From Phycisphaerae bacterium (GTDB taxonomy: Bacteria > Planctomycetota > Phycisphaerae > Tepidisphaerales > Tepidisphaeraceae): a DNA stretch of 64,000 bases. A program made the position numbers and the translations under genes. Below the pieces are notes generated by a model. That model ran no database searches. It had not been told where the DNA came from and saw only the letters and a list, made by a program, of their open reading frames with translations. Below are positions 46,795 through 57,569 of the stretch, piece by piece (position 1 is the first letter of the stretch; each line of letters opens with the position of its first letter). The stretch is taken from the NCBI GenBank assembly GCA_026004655.1, contig BPJO01000002.1, forward strand, positions 124,001 to 188,000, written 5' to 3'.

Positions 46795-47485
46795 TTATTG
46801 ATCATTCTGTAAATAAACTTCTTCATACGGTTGAACGACCACGAAACCGTCCCCATTGAACACCATTTGCAGGCTTTCTCCGGAGCCTCTTCCGAGAAAG
46901 GTTTTAAGACTGACGTCGGTTCGGAACTTAGGCATCAGGTTACCCGACCAGGCGATGGTGGCGTTAGGATCGGTGTACACGGGTTGTCCGGTGTGACGCG
47001 AAGGGTCAGAGGGTCATAGTGCGTCGTGATCGCTAACATCCCCGATCCTTCCAGGCGGACGTTGAAAAGACCCCCCGACAGCATCGCAGCCACTTTTTTG
47101 AGCATTCGGATGCTGAACTTCAATGAAGGTTCAAAAGCCAGAATATCGTTCCGTTGACACACAACGCTTGATTTACGAGGTTGAGGATGGTCACTTTTTT
47201 TCCCATATCGGCCAAATACAGTTTGCCGTTACCGGTGGCTTTGGTCAGTCGTGCACCTTCTCCGGTGAGGGCCTTTTTAAAGAAGGTTCCGATCCCTTGC
47301 TCGAAAATGCCTTCCCGCTCGAAGCGGATCTGTCCTAGGTAGGCCACCATGGAACCGGTTTTGGTCCAGATCATACCATTCAGGTTAACCTCCAGAACGC
47401 GTTCGGTTTCCAGTTCAAACAGTCCCTGATCCCTATCCTTTTGGGTCGAGTGACGAACAAACTCATCAAGCGTGTATTTGACCAT
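46795..47485 (-). pseudogene. AIM24-family protein, split by two frameshifts
   Basis: Three frames together give a complete AIM24-type protein of about 230 residues: MVKYTLDEFVRHSTQKDRD...LYLADMGKKVTILNLV, then DILAFEPSLKFSIRMLKK...[10 protein letters not shown], then [16 protein letters not shown]...[14 protein letters not shown]. Frame changes fall at the GG of 47151-47152 and near GGG 46981-46983; each needs one added base ([18 protein letters not shown]). All parts remain well conserved, so sequence error or very recent loss is likelier than old decay. AIM24 proteins have no firm bacterial function. GGGAGG precedes ATG 47485. Convergent with the SDR gene. Confidence 0.85.
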
Positions 47486-47556
47486 TGGAAACCTCCCAAA
47501 AGGATTGAACAAGTCTAAGTCAGAAGGATTTAAGTTGCCATCTCGAAATTGTTAAG

Positions 47557-49347
47557 ATGTCACACATGACAATTCTTCCTATAGTGGCGGTTTGTGCTGC
47601 GGTATTGATGCTGGCTTATGTGATTTACGGGCGTTGGGTGATGAAATGGCTGGGGACGGACCCTTCGCGCCGAACACCGGCAGTGGAATTGGAAGACGGG
47701 AATGATTTTGTTCCCGCGCCGGCAGGGATAGTTCTTGGAGGGCATTTTACTGCGATCGCGGCTGCCGGTCCGGTGGTCGGTCCGATCGTGGCGGGATGGT
47801 TGTTCGGTTGGATTCCCGCGTTGTTGTGGATCCTGCTCGGATCAATCCTGATCGGGGGAGTTCACGATTCGGGATCGCTTCTGGCAAGCGTTCGTCATCG
47901 GGCGGGAAGTATTACGCAAGTCGTACGGGAACACATGTCGCGCGGGGCTTATCTGACGTTTCTGATGTTCGTCTGGTTGAGCTTGATCTACGTGGTCATC
48001 GCGTTCGCGAGTGTGACGGCCAGTACTTTTTCAACGCTCAAAACGTTTTCGGTTACGCACGACGGTATCGCGCAGACCTTTCAGCTCAATGGCGGGGCGG
48101 TCGCGATCGGTGCAATAGCCTATCTGTTGTTCAGCGTGCTGATGGGATTGATGATTCGATTTACCAAAATCCCGTGGTGGGGGTTTTTACCCGTTGCCGT
48201 CCTCGGATTGGGGTTGGTGATCTGGAAAAGCCCCGATTGGGCCGCTTGGTTGGGGCGGTCCTGGTGGTTCATGGACACAGCGGCCTATGGTGGTTCCGAT
48301 CTGGGCAGGCAATGGGCGTTGGTCTTGTTGGGATATTGTTTCATTGCCAGTATCGTTCCGATGTGGATTTTGCTCCAGCCGAGGGGAGTGATCGGGGCGA
48401 CGTTCTTGTATGCTGCGTTGTTGTTCGGGGTCGTCGGAACCCTGGTAGGAGGCTGGACGAGCAACGGAGGGTTGACGATCCAGTGGCCGGGATTCACGGG
48501 GTTTACCGCTTCGAACGGGGCGTGGTTGTTCCCGATTCTGTTTATTACGATCGCCTGTGGGGCTTGCAGTGGATTTCATTCGATCGTCGCCAGTGGAACC
48601 ACCTGCAAACAGATCCGTTCCGAACGCGACATTAAACCCGTTGGATATGGTGCCATGCTTCTGGAAGCAATGGTAGCGGTCTTTTCGTTATGCTGTTTGA
48701 TGGTCCTATCTCCGTCGATGTTTTCTACCGCCAGACCCAATCCCGATGAAGTTTATGCTGGCGGGTTGGGCAATTTCATGCACCAGATTCGGATCCCGTG
48801 GGAGTTTGCGGTCGGATTCGGGTTGTTAGCGTTCAGCAGTTTTATATTTGATACGTTAGACGTTTGCACCCGTCTGGGTCGGTACGTGTTTCAGGAATTG
48901 ACGGGTCTGTCGGGGATAACAGGGGGATCGATCGCGACGATTTGTACGCTTGTCCCCCCGGCGATGTATCTGTGGTGGGCACCGAAGGAATGGGGATTTA
49001 TGACGTTCTGGACGATTTTCGGAACGAGCAATCAGTTATTGGCAGCCTTGACGTTGGTGGGGTTGAGTGTGTGGCTTTGGAGGACGGGAAGACCGGTATG
49101 GTTCGCGCTGTTGCCTGCGATTTTCATGTTGCTGACGACGACGACGGCGCTGGTGGTGAACTTACGCACGTTCTGGAACGATTACAACGCAGCGATTCTG
49201 AAACACGCGTCCGCTGCCCCGAGTGTGGCCAATATCGTGATCGCGGTGTTGTTGTTGGGTTTATCGACGTTCGTCGCTTTGGAAGCCCTTCGGGTATACA
49301 TGCAGAGCCGGAAAGTTCCTGTGACAGCCGTGTTCGATCGGGATTAG
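47557..49347 (+). CDS. cstA: Carbon starvation protein A family transporter
   Basis: A 596-residue CstA-family membrane transporter with about 15 hydrophobic helices. GGHFTAIAAAGPVVGPIVAG near the N-terminus and IGGVHDSGSLLASVRHRAGSI are family signatures. CstA transports peptides or pyruvate and is induced on carbon starvation in enterobacteria; substrate here unknown. The start is the ATG at 47557 or three codons later (47566). Divergent from the AIM24-type gene with a 71-bp gap. A SpoIIE phosphatase gene follows 49 bp after the stop on the same strand. Confidence 0.93.
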   Translation: MSHMTILPIVAVCAAVLMLAYVIYGRWVMKWLGTDPSRRTPAVELEDGNDFVPAPAGIVLGGHFTAIAAAGPVVGPIVAGWLFGWIPALLWILLGSILIGGVHDSGSLLASVRHRAGSITQVVREHMSRGAYLTFLMFVWLSLIYVVIAFASVTASTFSTLKTFSVTHDGIAQTFQLNGGAVAIGAIAYLLFSVLMGLMIRFTKIPWWGFLPVAVLGLGLVIWKSPDWAAWLGRSWWFMDTAAYGGSDLGRQWALVLLGYCFIASIVPMWILLQPRGVIGATFLYAALLFGVVGTLVGGWTSNGGLTIQWPGFTGFTASNGAWLFPILFITIACGACSGFHSIVASGTTCKQIRSERDIKPVGYGAMLLEAMVAVFSLCCLMVLSPSMFSTARPNPDEVYAGGLGNFMHQIRIPWEFAVGFGLLAFSSFIFDTLDVCTRLGRYVFQELTGLSGITGGSIATICTLVPPAMYLWWAPKEWGFMTFWTIFGTSNQLLAALTLVGLSVWLWRTGRPVWFALLPAIFMLLTTTTALVVNLRTFWNDYNAAILKHASAAPSVANIVIAVLLLGLSTFVALEALRVYMQSRKVPVTAVFDRD

Positions 49348-49396
49348 AAATACCCGCAGAATCGTTGCGTTGTAGTAATGGTCCGACGGACGGTCT

Positions 49397-50753
49397 ATGA
49401 TACCAAATATGAAGGATCAACCGACGGTCCAGACACTTCGTTCGCGCCTGGTATCAAATCCGCGTCCTTTCGTCCGTTGGTTTGAACGTTCCTGGGAGGA
49501 ACGATTGGCTTTTGTGCAGACGATGGTACGGGAAATCTCGCAGCAAACCGACCCGAATCAAATGGTGGAACTGTATGGTCAGCGGATGAGGCAGATTCTA
49601 CCTTCCGATCGTCGGATCTCATTAAGCCGTCGAGATCTGGAATATCCGTATGTGCGGGTTACTCGTTCGGATTTCGATTCCAACCCGGTTAACCCGTGGA
49701 AACACCGTGATCGTCTGCCTTTGCTTCGAGGCGGACTTTTTGCCGAACTGATTTATGCTGAACAGGCCGTCATTTTAAACGACCTTTCCCTGGCGCCGGA
49801 TGATCCTTCGCGGCCTTGGTTGGAGGGAATGAAGTCGATCTGTGTTTTACCCTTGTTCGATCAGGGAAAAGCGTTTGAACATGGTCATTCTGGCTAGGGA
49901 TGATAATGGTTTCAGCCAGGAGTTTATTCCGGAACAGTTATGGTTCAGCAACTTGTTCGGTCGGGCGACCTCGCAGCTGGTCTTAAAGCAAGAACTGCAA
50001 AAGGCTTATGATCAGGCGGATCGGGAACTGAAAGTCGTCGCAGATATTCAGCGGTCGTTGCTTCCGGTGGAATTGCCCCGGGTGAGAGGTTTGGATATCG
50101 CGGCACATTACCAGACCGCCCGAAATGCCGGGGGAGATTATTATGACTTTTTTGAGCTATCGGGTGAAAAACTGGGGATTCTGATAGCCGACGTATCGGG
50201 TCATGGTACTCCGGCTGCCGTTGTCATGGCCGTTACACATTCGATCGCGCATACCCACGAATCCGAACCCGATCCTCCCAGCAAATTGCTCAACTTTATC
50301 AACCATCATTTGTGTCGCCGATATACGCAAGGGAATGGGACTTTTGTAACGGCTTTTTACGGAGTATATGACCCGCATACCCGACAACTCCGTTTTGCCA
50401 ACGCCGGGCATCATCCACCGAGACTGAAACGTCGTAAAGGCGGTCCGAGCGGGATCGTGGAAGGAACGGTCAATCTTCCTCTGGGGATCGACTCTGACGA
50501 GTGTTACCGCGATGAAATACAAACCCTTTATCCGGGCGACATCCTGGTGCTTTATACCGACGGGATCGTCGAAGCCCGCTCACCCCAAGGCGAACTTTTC
50601 GGTATCGAACGGTTGGACCAGCTCATCAGCGAATCCGAATTGTCCTCTCAGTCGCTGATCGATCGGGTGGTGTCGCAGGTCCAACAGTTCTCCGAAGGTC
50701 GTCCTGTGGGTGATGACCGGACTATGGTCGTGATTCAGGTCCGTCAACCCTGA
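49397..50753 (+). CDS. SpoIIE/PP2C serine phosphatase with N-terminal sensory domain, one frameshift
   Basis: A protein of about 450 residues read in two frames. The first frame is a GAF-like domain (about 150 residues). At TTT (49874-49876) the frame changes; with one T removed the join reads GKALNMVILARDDNGFSQ. The second frame has a short coiled coil and a PP2C phosphatase (GGDYYDFF and DVSGHGTPAAVVMA for metal binding, ANAGHHPP, LVLYTDGIVEARS, DDRTMVVI). Such RsbU/SpoIIE enzymes dephosphorylate STAS proteins, like the one at 22.9-23.3 kb. The frame change is probably an indel error. Confidence 0.85.
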
Positions 50754-50815
50754 CCAGGTGTTGGCAGTCACCCGTGTCATCGGACTGAATCCGAAGCTAC
50801 AATCCATCAACACTC

Positions 50816-53599
50816 ATGAGCAAAAGCTTTTACATTATTGACGGACATGCCCAGATTTTTCGAGCTTATTTTGCCCCGTTTCGAGATCTGACCGCCCCTA
50901 CCGGAGAACCCACCAAAGCGACGTATGTTTTCACTCAGATGCTTCTGAATCTGATCGAGCTTCGCAAACCGGATTATCTTGCGATGGTGATTGATTCGGG
51001 TGAAAAGGAAGTTTTTCGGAATGAGATTTACCCCCAATACAAGTCTAACCGTCCACCCCCGCCTGACGACTTTCATCCCCAGGAACAGCGGATTCTCAGG
51101 ATCGTCAGAGACGCCGGGGTTCCGCTATTCGAGAAACCGGGTTACGAAGCCGATGACCTGATCGCCACGATGGTCGACCGGTTATGCCAAAGCGGTTTCG
51201 AAGTGTTTCTTGTCAGTAAGGACAAGGACTTGCGTCAAGTCCTGTCGGACTGTGTTCATCTGTATGATCCGCAGAACGACCAGGTGTTGGATGTCCCGAA
51301 AATGCGAGAGAAATACGGATACGGACCCGAACAGGCGATCGACGTACAGACACTCGTCGGCGACACGATCGATAATGTTCCGGGGGTCCCGAGTGTCGGT
51401 GAAAAAACAGCCGTAAAACTTTTAAACACCTACGGTTCGATCGAGGGTATCCTCGAAAATCTGGACCGTCTGACCCCGCGGATGCGAGAAAACTTCATCG
51501 CGTACCGTGACAAACTTCCTTTGAGTCGTCAGCTCGTAACCCTCAAACGAGACGTCCCATTCGACTGGTCGATTGAGCAGTGTGCTTTCAAAGGGCTGAA
51601 TGCTGAAGGATTGAAAAAACACCTGATCGAGCTGAACTTCCGAGCTTTACTCTCGAAGATGGCCGGGTTGGAAAAACAAGTCGTTTCTGAAAGAAATCGA
51701 CCTACCGAACCGTCGGGACTTTTTGATACGCAGAATGATTCGAACACCTCTACGGGTCACCAGACCCTGCACGTCGAATACAAAAACAGCCACGACAACC
51801 CCTACGAATGTGTTGACACGTTGGACAAGCTGAAGCAGCTGGTTGAGTCGTTGAAGGGGCAATCTGTTTTCGCGTTCGACACGGAAACTGACAGTCTGCG
51901 GGCGTGTGAAGCGAATCTGGTCGGGATGAGTTTTTCGTTCGCCGAAGCAAGCGGGTATTACGTCCCGTTGCGTGGACCTCTGGGTGCACAGGTTTTGGAT
52001 CCACAGGAGGCGATCCGTCTTGTAAAACCTGTTCTGGAAGACGAGTCGATCCATAAGGTGGGGCACAACATCAAATATGACATGCTCGCGATGCGCAACG
52101 CCGGGGTCATGTTGCGAGGGGTGATCATGGATACCATGGTCGCGGCATTTCTGCTGGACGCTTCTAGGATGCAGTACGGGATCGATCGTCTGGCGATGGA
52201 TTATCTGCATTTCGAGAAGATTCCGACCAGTGATCTGATCGGTTCGGGCAAAAAGCAGATCACGATGGATCAGGTCGAGTTAGATCTGATCACCCGATAC
52301 GCTGCCGAGGACGCGGACATCTCCTTCAGGCTTTACAAGCTTTTTACACGACAATTGGACCGCGAGCCGGCGCTTCGTCGACTGCACGATCGGATCGAGA
52401 CACCGTTGATCGACGTGTTGGCAACCATGGAATGGGAGGGTATCGCAATCGATCCCGAAGTGCTACGCCAGCAGTCCGATGCACTTGGACAAAGGATTGA
52501 ACGTCTGCGGGATGAAATTTTTCAGGCCGCCGGTGAAACATTTAACATCGACTCGCCCAAGCAGTTGTCCGTACTGCTGTTTGAAAAGCTCAAGCTCAAA
52601 TCGGTCAAGAAGACCAAGACCGGTTTGAGTACGGATATCGAAGTGCTGGAAAAACTGGCTGTTGAGCACCCGGTCCCTAGGCTCGTTCTGGAATACCGAC
52701 AGCTGGTCAAACTCAAGAACACCTATCTGGACACGCTGACGGATCATCGGTCGAAAAAAGACGGGAAAATACACACCAGTTTCAATCAAACGGGCGCTGC
52801 GACGGGTCGTTTGTCTTCGTCCGATCCGAACTTGCAGAATATTCCTGTCCGGACCGACGAAGGTCGGCGGATTCGGTCGGCGTTTGTCCCATCCGAACCC
52901 CGGAACGTGTTACTGACAGCCGACTATTCCCAGATCGAGCTTCGGATGTTAGCCCATCTTTCGGAAGAGCCGGCCTTGATACAAGCCTTTGAAAAAGGCG
53001 TTGACATTCACGCAACCGTGGCGTCAGAGGTTTTTGGTGTGCCTCTGGATCAGGTCACCCGCGATCAACGGAATCAGGCCAAGATCATCAATTTCGGGAT
53101 CATCTACGGGGTGACAGCTCAGGGACTTGCCCGACGGATCGACGGTATGGATGTCGCGTCGGCTGCGGAACTGATTGAAGCTTACAACAAACGATTCCCA
53201 CGGGTCGTTCGATTCATGAACGAGTGCGTCAACAAGGCCCGGGCTGACGGGTATGTGCAGACGATTACGGGTCGTCGTCGTCCACTTTCAGACATCCATT
53301 CGGGCGTGATCCATATTCGCAATATGAACGAACGGATGGCGATCAATTCAGTAGTGCAAGGATCGGCAGCGGATCTGATCAAAATTGCGATGGTCAATAT
53401 TCATCAAGAGATTGTTCGGGAATCGCGTCCCCTGAAAATGTTACTTCAGGTGCATGACGAACTGGTCTTCGAAACTCCCGAAGCCGAAGCCACATCCCAG
53501 GTCGAGTTCGTCCGTCGGCTGATGACCACGGCCATGTCCTTAAAAGTGCCATTGGAAGTCCAGACGGGTTTTGGCAAAAATTGGCAGGAACTGAAATAG
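50816..53599 (+). CDS. polA: DNA polymerase I
   Basis: A 927-residue family A DNA polymerase for repair and Okazaki fragment processing. It has an N-terminal 5'-3' exonuclease (IIDGHAQIFRAYF; YEADDLIATM; VSKDKDLRQVL), a 3'-5' exonuclease domain with its acidic residues kept (FAFDTETDSL, HNIKYDM, AAEDADI), and the polymerase domain with motif A DYSQIELRM, motif B RDQRNQAKIINFGIIYG and motif C VHDELVFE. All three activities should be present. The gene converges with the ABC ATPase gene, 9 bp between stops. Confidence 0.98.
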   Translation: MSKSFYIIDGHAQIFRAYFAPFRDLTAPTGEPTKATYVFTQMLLNLIELRKPDYLAMVIDSGEKEVFRNEIYPQYKSNRPPPPDDFHPQEQRILRIVRDAGVPLFEKPGYEADDLIATMVDRLCQSGFEVFLVSKDKDLRQVLSDCVHLYDPQNDQVLDVPKMREKYGYGPEQAIDVQTLVGDTIDNVPGVPSVGEKTAVKLLNTYGSIEGILENLDRLTPRMRENFIAYRDKLPLSRQLVTLKRDVPFDWSIEQCAFKGLNAEGLKKHLIELNFRALLSKMAGLEKQVVSERNRPTEPSGLFDTQNDSNTSTGHQTLHVEYKNSHDNPYECVDTLDKLKQLVESLKGQSVFAFDTETDSLRACEANLVGMSFSFAEASGYYVPLRGPLGAQVLDPQEAIRLVKPVLEDESIHKVGHNIKYDMLAMRNAGVMLRGVIMDTMVAAFLLDASRMQYGIDRLAMDYLHFEKIPTSDLIGSGKKQITMDQVELDLITRYAAEDADISFRLYKLFTRQLDREPALRRLHDRIETPLIDVLATMEWEGIAIDPEVLRQQSDALGQRIERLRDEIFQAAGETFNIDSPKQLSVLLFEKLKLKSVKKTKTGLSTDIEVLEKLAVEHPVPRLVLEYRQLVKLKNTYLDTLTDHRSKKDGKIHTSFNQTGAATGRLSSSDPNLQNIPVRTDEGRRIRSAFVPSEPRNVLLTADYSQIELRMLAHLSEEPALIQAFEKGVDIHATVASEVFGVPLDQVTRDQRNQAKIINFGIIYGVTAQGLARRIDGMDVASAAELIEAYNKRFPRVVRFMNECVNKARADGYVQTITGRRRPLSDIHSGVIHIRNMNERMAINSVVQGSAADLIKIAMVNIHQEIVRESRPLKMLLQVHDELVFETPEAEATSQVEFVRRLMTTAMSLKVPLEVQTGFGKNWQELK

Positions 53600-53608
53600 C
53601 CCATTCGG

Positions 53609-54427
53609 TCAGGATGAAGTTCGAAACAGCTTATTTCCCCCGCGGACAGACGCCCGGAGATAAAACCGTCCATCCTGTTTGTCCACGTGTACGACACACC
53701 GATACGCCTGCGACAAATTGTCGCTGGTGAATACGTTTTCAGGACTTCCGCTGCAGACCGTTTGACCGTTGGAAACAAGCAAAACGTTGCCAGTATTCCG
53801 TGGAAGTTCTTCGGTATGGTGAGTGACGACAATCACGGCCGGGCTGTCGGGCTGATTTCCCAGATCTTCCAAAAAATCGATTAGTTCTTCGCGTCCGCGG
53901 ATATCCAGCCCTGCGGTCGGTTCGTCCAGGATCAGGACTTTCGGACGCGTGATCAAGGCCCTGGCCAATTGGGTTCGTACTTTTTCGCCGGTACTCAACA
54001 CGTCGTAACGACTGTATCGCACCCGACCTAGTCCCACGCGGTCGATCATCCGATCGACCTGAGCCTGCTGCTCGTCGGACATCGGTTCGTAAACGACCAA
54101 AGTCCCTTCAAAACCGGTGTGGATCACTTCCCGGACGCTTAAACCCGCGTCCCATTCGTAGGGTAAAGCGGATTGCACCAGTTTCACGTCATGTCTCATC
54201 CGGTGCAGGTCATTTTGTCCAAAGGTACAACCCGCGACGGTGACGGTCCCCCGCGTTGGCCACAAGTAACCCAGAAGAACTCTCACGAGAGTGGATTTTC
54301 CCGCTCCGTTGGGCCCGACAATGGCTGCTTGTTGTTTCGGACTTACGGACCAGGTGATGTTGTTCAAAATGAACCGGTCATTTCGGACCAGTGAAACTTC
54401 TCGGAGTTCAACAGCAAAGGGGATCAT
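53609..54427 (-). CDS. ABC transporter ATP-binding protein (orphan)
   Basis: A 272-residue ABC ATPase with Walker A VGPNGAGKST, Walker B VLILDEPTAGLD and H-loop VVTHH. The signature is LSTGEKVRTQLARAL, where LSGGQ is usual; this variant occurs in ModF/YlmA-type ATPases with iron- or molybdate-related roles. No permease adjoins it. Divergent from the small VOC-like gene. Substrate unknown. Confidence 0.88.
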   Translation of the reverse strand: MIPFAVELREVSLVRNDRFILNNITWSVSPKQQAAIVGPNGAGKSTLVRVLLGYLWPTRGTVTVAGCTFGQNDLHRMRHDVKLVQSALPYEWDAGLSVREVIHTGFEGTLVVYEPMSDEQQAQVDRMIDRVGLGRVRYSRYDVLSTGEKVRTQLARALITRPKVLILDEPTAGLDIRGREELIDFLEDLGNQPDSPAVIVVTHHTEELPRNTGNVLLVSNGQTVCSGSPENVFTSDNLSQAYRCVVHVDKQDGRFYLRASVRGGNKLFRTSS

Positions 54428-54554
54428 GGACCGGTACTATAATCAAGGTCATTCCTGAGAAAAAAGAGCTGGCGGCAAAGGCGATGGATCCGGGGTTGAG
54501 AGAGAAATATCAGTTCGAGATGATAAAATATTCTTAACCAAGAGCAAAGTTTCG

Positions 54555-55007
54555 ATGAACGACGCGATCGAACTGGCACCATCTTCGACACCGATTCCTC
54601 CTCAGAAGGACTGTCGGCCTTTTATGCCCGAGCCTCCGGTCGTTCGAGTCGAAGCGATTGAGGATGTCACCCTGGATTACGTGGCCGGTCTGGAAACGTT
54701 GATGAACGCCTTTTACAGGGACGGACTCGCATTTGAGCGAATCGACGATCCGGGTTTGGACGGGTTGACGTATAAAGCCGAAAACGTGCTGGTACGATTT
54801 CGCGTTGTGGAGCGTCCGTCGGAAAAGCCCGATCTGAGACCGTTGATGGTTCAGATCCCGCATTTTTACGATTTTGTACGGATGTTGACTGAACAGGAGA
54901 CGGAACACGAGTTTCAACGGGGGATGACCCCGGGCCTGGATCGTGTGCTTTTGCGTGACCCGTCAGGGAACTGGGTGAGTGTCGGTCTTCGTGCTGACGT
55001 GCGATAA
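54555..55007 (+). CDS. Small VOC/glyoxalase-like protein
   Basis: A 150-residue protein with VOC-type features: FYRDGLAFERID early and DRVLLRDPSGNWVSVG at the end, the last strand typical of glyoxalase/bleomycin-resistance folds. A proline-rich tail of about 25 residues precedes it. No metal triad can be assigned with confidence. The gene lies 47 bp upstream of coaE on the same strand and may be cotranscribed. Function unknown. Confidence 0.62.
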   Translation: MNDAIELAPSSTPIPPQKDCRPFMPEPPVVRVEAIEDVTLDYVAGLETLMNAFYRDGLAFERIDDPGLDGLTYKAENVLVRFRVVERPSEKPDLRPLMVQIPHFYDFVRMLTEQETEHEFQRGMTPGLDRVLLRDPSGNWVSVGLRADVR

Positions 55008-55053
55008 AACGGGTAAAATCGACCGAATCATCCCTTTGTACCTAGGGAACTTT

Positions 55054-55668
55054 ATGCATAAACCGATCATCGGGATTATAGGCGGAATCGGTTCAGGTAA
55101 GAGTTTCGTTGCGTCATTGTTTCAAGAGCTGGGCGGTTGTGTGATCCGTTCAGATGACCTTGTTCATGAAGTTTATGCCCGTCCGCAGGTCAAGTCGGCG
55201 ATCCGGCAATGGTGGGGAGAAAGTGTGTTCAAACCGGATGGTTCTGTGGACCGAAAGGCTGTGGCCAGGCGGGTTTTTGAGGATCCTGACGAGCGAGCCC
55301 GTTTAGAACAACTGATTCACCCTCTGGTCGATCAAGAACGTCTTCGGATTATGGAACACAAGCAGAAAGACCCGCAGGTCAAAGCCTTTGTCTGGGACAC
55401 GCCGCTTTTGGTCGAGACGGGCCTACAGGAACGATGCGATGCGGTGATTTTTGTAGACGCGCCGTGGGAAGTTCGTCTCCAACGGGTTATGGAACGGGGT
55501 TGGGACGCTTCGGAGCTCCGAAGACGAGAAAATTCTCAGCTACCACTGGACAAGAAGCGTCAAATTTCGGATTATATTGTGAGTAATGCCTCAGATACGG
55601 CTTCGGCCCGCAGTCAGGTCCGACAGATATTTTCCCAGATCGAGTCGAGAATCAGCGGATCCGACTAG
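55054..55668 (+). CDS. coaE: Dephospho-CoA kinase
   Basis: A 204-residue kinase for the last step of coenzyme A synthesis, phosphorylating the ribose 3'-OH of dephospho-CoA. P-loop GGIGSGKS, then SDDLVHEVY (CoA site) and IHPLVDQERLR, plus the lid RRRENSQLPLDKKRQISDYIVSN. Start at ATG 55054 is the family N-terminus; the frame extends upstream to 54979, overlapping the previous gene. AGGG is present 8 bp before. Confidence 0.95.
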   Translation: MHKPIIGIIGGIGSGKSFVASLFQELGGCVIRSDDLVHEVYARPQVKSAIRQWWGESVFKPDGSVDRKAVARRVFEDPDERARLEQLIHPLVDQERLRIMEHKQKDPQVKAFVWDTPLLVETGLQERCDAVIFVDAPWEVRLQRVMERGWDASELRRRENSQLPLDKKRQISDYIVSNASDTASARSQVRQIFSQIESRISGSD

Positions 55669-55975
55669 TCAAATCTGCGTCTTGTCGCCTATACTAAGGT
55701 GAGTGGGGTGCGGAATAGGACGAGCGGGGTTGTTTGCAAGGCATGTTATGATCCGACAGGGTTAGACAGACCGTTCCCACTGATCGGTTTTCTGCCGTGT
55801 GTTGCGGCGAGTGATCGGCGTTCCAACCCGGGTTCGGATTTTCTTATGACACAGGTGTCAATCAGTCCGACGTCTTTTCCATAGACAACAAATGACAGCA
55901 TCGAAAGAGATTTTACGTCGTGTCAGACGTGCTAATCTCGATCGGATCATTCCAGTTTTGGCCTAACTTTTTTAG
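55669..55975. other. Upstream region of rho, no gene seen
   Basis: About 307 bp with no conserved reading frame. It is long enough for an autoregulated leader, as known for rho in some bacteria, but I see no clear promoter, riboswitch or terminator. Short open frames are not conserved and look random. Confidence 0.35.
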
Positions 55976-57487
55976 ATGACCCAATCTCATATTCGGAGAC
56001 CAGCCCGTATGGCAAAATCAACTCGTTCACGTCGATCTTCATCCGCGTCAACCCCGCCCGACGAACCGGTCGAAACCACGACCGTGGTCGAAGCCGAACC
56101 CGAGGAACGGGTTGAAAAAGATGAAAAGGCCGAAAAAGTCGAAAAACCCGCCCCGTCTGCTTCCTCGGACGACATGGCTGCTATCGATGCCGAAACCAAC
56201 GCCAAGTACGAAAATGTCAAACAGCAGAAACTTTACATCAAAGACCTCCAGCAAATGGACGTCTCCGCCCTTCACAAGATTGCACAAGAAGAGGGCATTC
56301 AGGACTATGTCGGACTGAAAAAGCAGGATTTGATTTTCCAGATCCTTCGTTCGCGTGTTCGCCAAAATGGAATGATGTTCGGAGAAGGCGTTCTGGAGAT
56401 CCTACCCGACGGGTTTGGTTTCCTTCGTAGCCCGGAATACAACTATCTACCGTGTCCGGACGACATTTACATCAGTCCGTCCCAGATCCGACGATTCGGT
56501 TTGCGGAACGGGCACACCGTTCAGGGTCAGATCCGTCCGCCGAAGGAATCCGAACGTTACTTTGCCCTGTTGCGTGTCGAAGCCATCAATGGGGAAGATC
56601 CGGAGCGGATTACTGATGTGACCAATTTCGAGGATCTGACCCCCGTTCATCCGCACAAAAGGATCGTTCTGGAACGGGCCGATGAACCCAAGGAACTCAA
56701 CATGCGGATCGTCGATCTGGTTACCCCGATCGGTAAAGGTCAGCGCATGCTGATCGTTGCTCCCCCTCGTACCGGGAAAACGGTTCTTTTGCAGAAAATC
56801 GCCAACTCGATCAGCAAAAACCACCCGGAAGTTGTTCTGATGGTACTTCTGATCGATGAACGACCCGAGGAAGTGACCGATTTCCGTCGAAACACCCAAG
56901 CCGAGGTCGTCAGCAGTACATTTGATGAACCAGCCAGTCGGCATATCCAGGTGGCTGAAATGGTCATGGAAAAAGCCAAACGGTATGTCGAGTTCGGAAA
57001 GGACGTGGTCGTTCTCCTGGATTCGATCACTCGTCTGGCCAGGGCTTACAACACCGAAGTCCCGCATTCGGGCAAAATCCTTACCGGGGGTGTCGATGCC
57101 AATGCGCTGCAAAAGCCCAAACGGTTCTTCGGTGCTGCTCGGGCGATCGAAGAAGGGGGGTCTCTGACCATCCTCGCGACGGCTTTGGTCGATACCGGTT
57201 CCAAAATGGACGAAGTCATTTTCGAAGAGTTCAAAGGAACAGGTAACGCCGAACTGCACCTGGACCGCCGGCTGGTGGATCGACGCACGTATCCCGCGAT
57301 CGACATCAATGCTTCGGGGACGCGACGCGAAGAACTGCTTTTGGACCCAAAGGAAATGGAACTGGTGTACCGTCTGCGTCGGGTGTTGTCGGACATGAAT
57401 CCCGTCGAAGCCGTCGAACTTCTCAAGGGTCGGTTGGAAAAAGTTCCCAGCAACGCCCAGTTCCTCATGCAGATGAACCTGGATTAA
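55976..57487 (+). CDS. rho: Transcription termination factor Rho
   Basis: A 503-residue (or 492, from ATG 56009) hexameric RNA helicase. It has a charged Glu/Lys-rich N-terminal insert ([18 protein letters not shown]), the Rho N-terminal domain ([18 protein letters not shown]), the cold-shock RNA-binding domain ([20 protein letters not shown]) and the ATPase core: Walker [11 protein letters not shown], Walker [14 protein letters not shown] and the [21 protein letters not shown]-loop region. Such N-terminal inserts are usual in planctomycete and actinobacterial Rho. A strong terminator follows. Confidence 0.97.
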   Translation: MTQSHIRRPARMAKSTRSRRSSSASTPPDEPVETTTVVEAEPEERVEKDEKAEKVEKPAPSASSDDMAAIDAETNAKYENVKQQKLYIKDLQQMDVSALHKIAQEEGIQDYVGLKKQDLIFQILRSRVRQNGMMFGEGVLEILPDGFGFLRSPEYNYLPCPDDIYISPSQIRRFGLRNGHTVQGQIRPPKESERYFALLRVEAINGEDPERITDVTNFEDLTPVHPHKRIVLERADEPKELNMRIVDLVTPIGKGQRMLIVAPPRTGKTVLLQKIANSISKNHPEVVLMVLLIDERPEEVTDFRRNTQAEVVSSTFDEPASRHIQVAEMVMEKAKRYVEFGKDVVVLLDSITRLARAYNTEVPHSGKILTGGVDANALQKPKRFFGAARAIEEGGSLTILATALVDTGSKMDEVIFEEFKGTGNAELHLDRRLVDRRTYPAIDINASGTRREELLLDPKEMELVYRLRRVLSDMNPVEAVELLKGRLEKVPSNAQFLMQMNLD

Positions 57488-57520
57488 ACGATACTAAGGT
57501 TATTCGAACCAGATCGCAGA

Positions 57521-57552
57521 CCCCGCATCGTCATTGGTGCGGGGTTTTTTTT
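57521..57552 (+). terminator. Intrinsic terminator of rho
   Basis: CCCCGCA (57521-57527) pairs with TGCGGGG (57538-57544) and eight T follow (57545-57552), 33 bp after the rho stop. Classical form. Confidence 0.92.
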
Positions 57553-57569
57553 ATTCGGGTTCAAAATGA

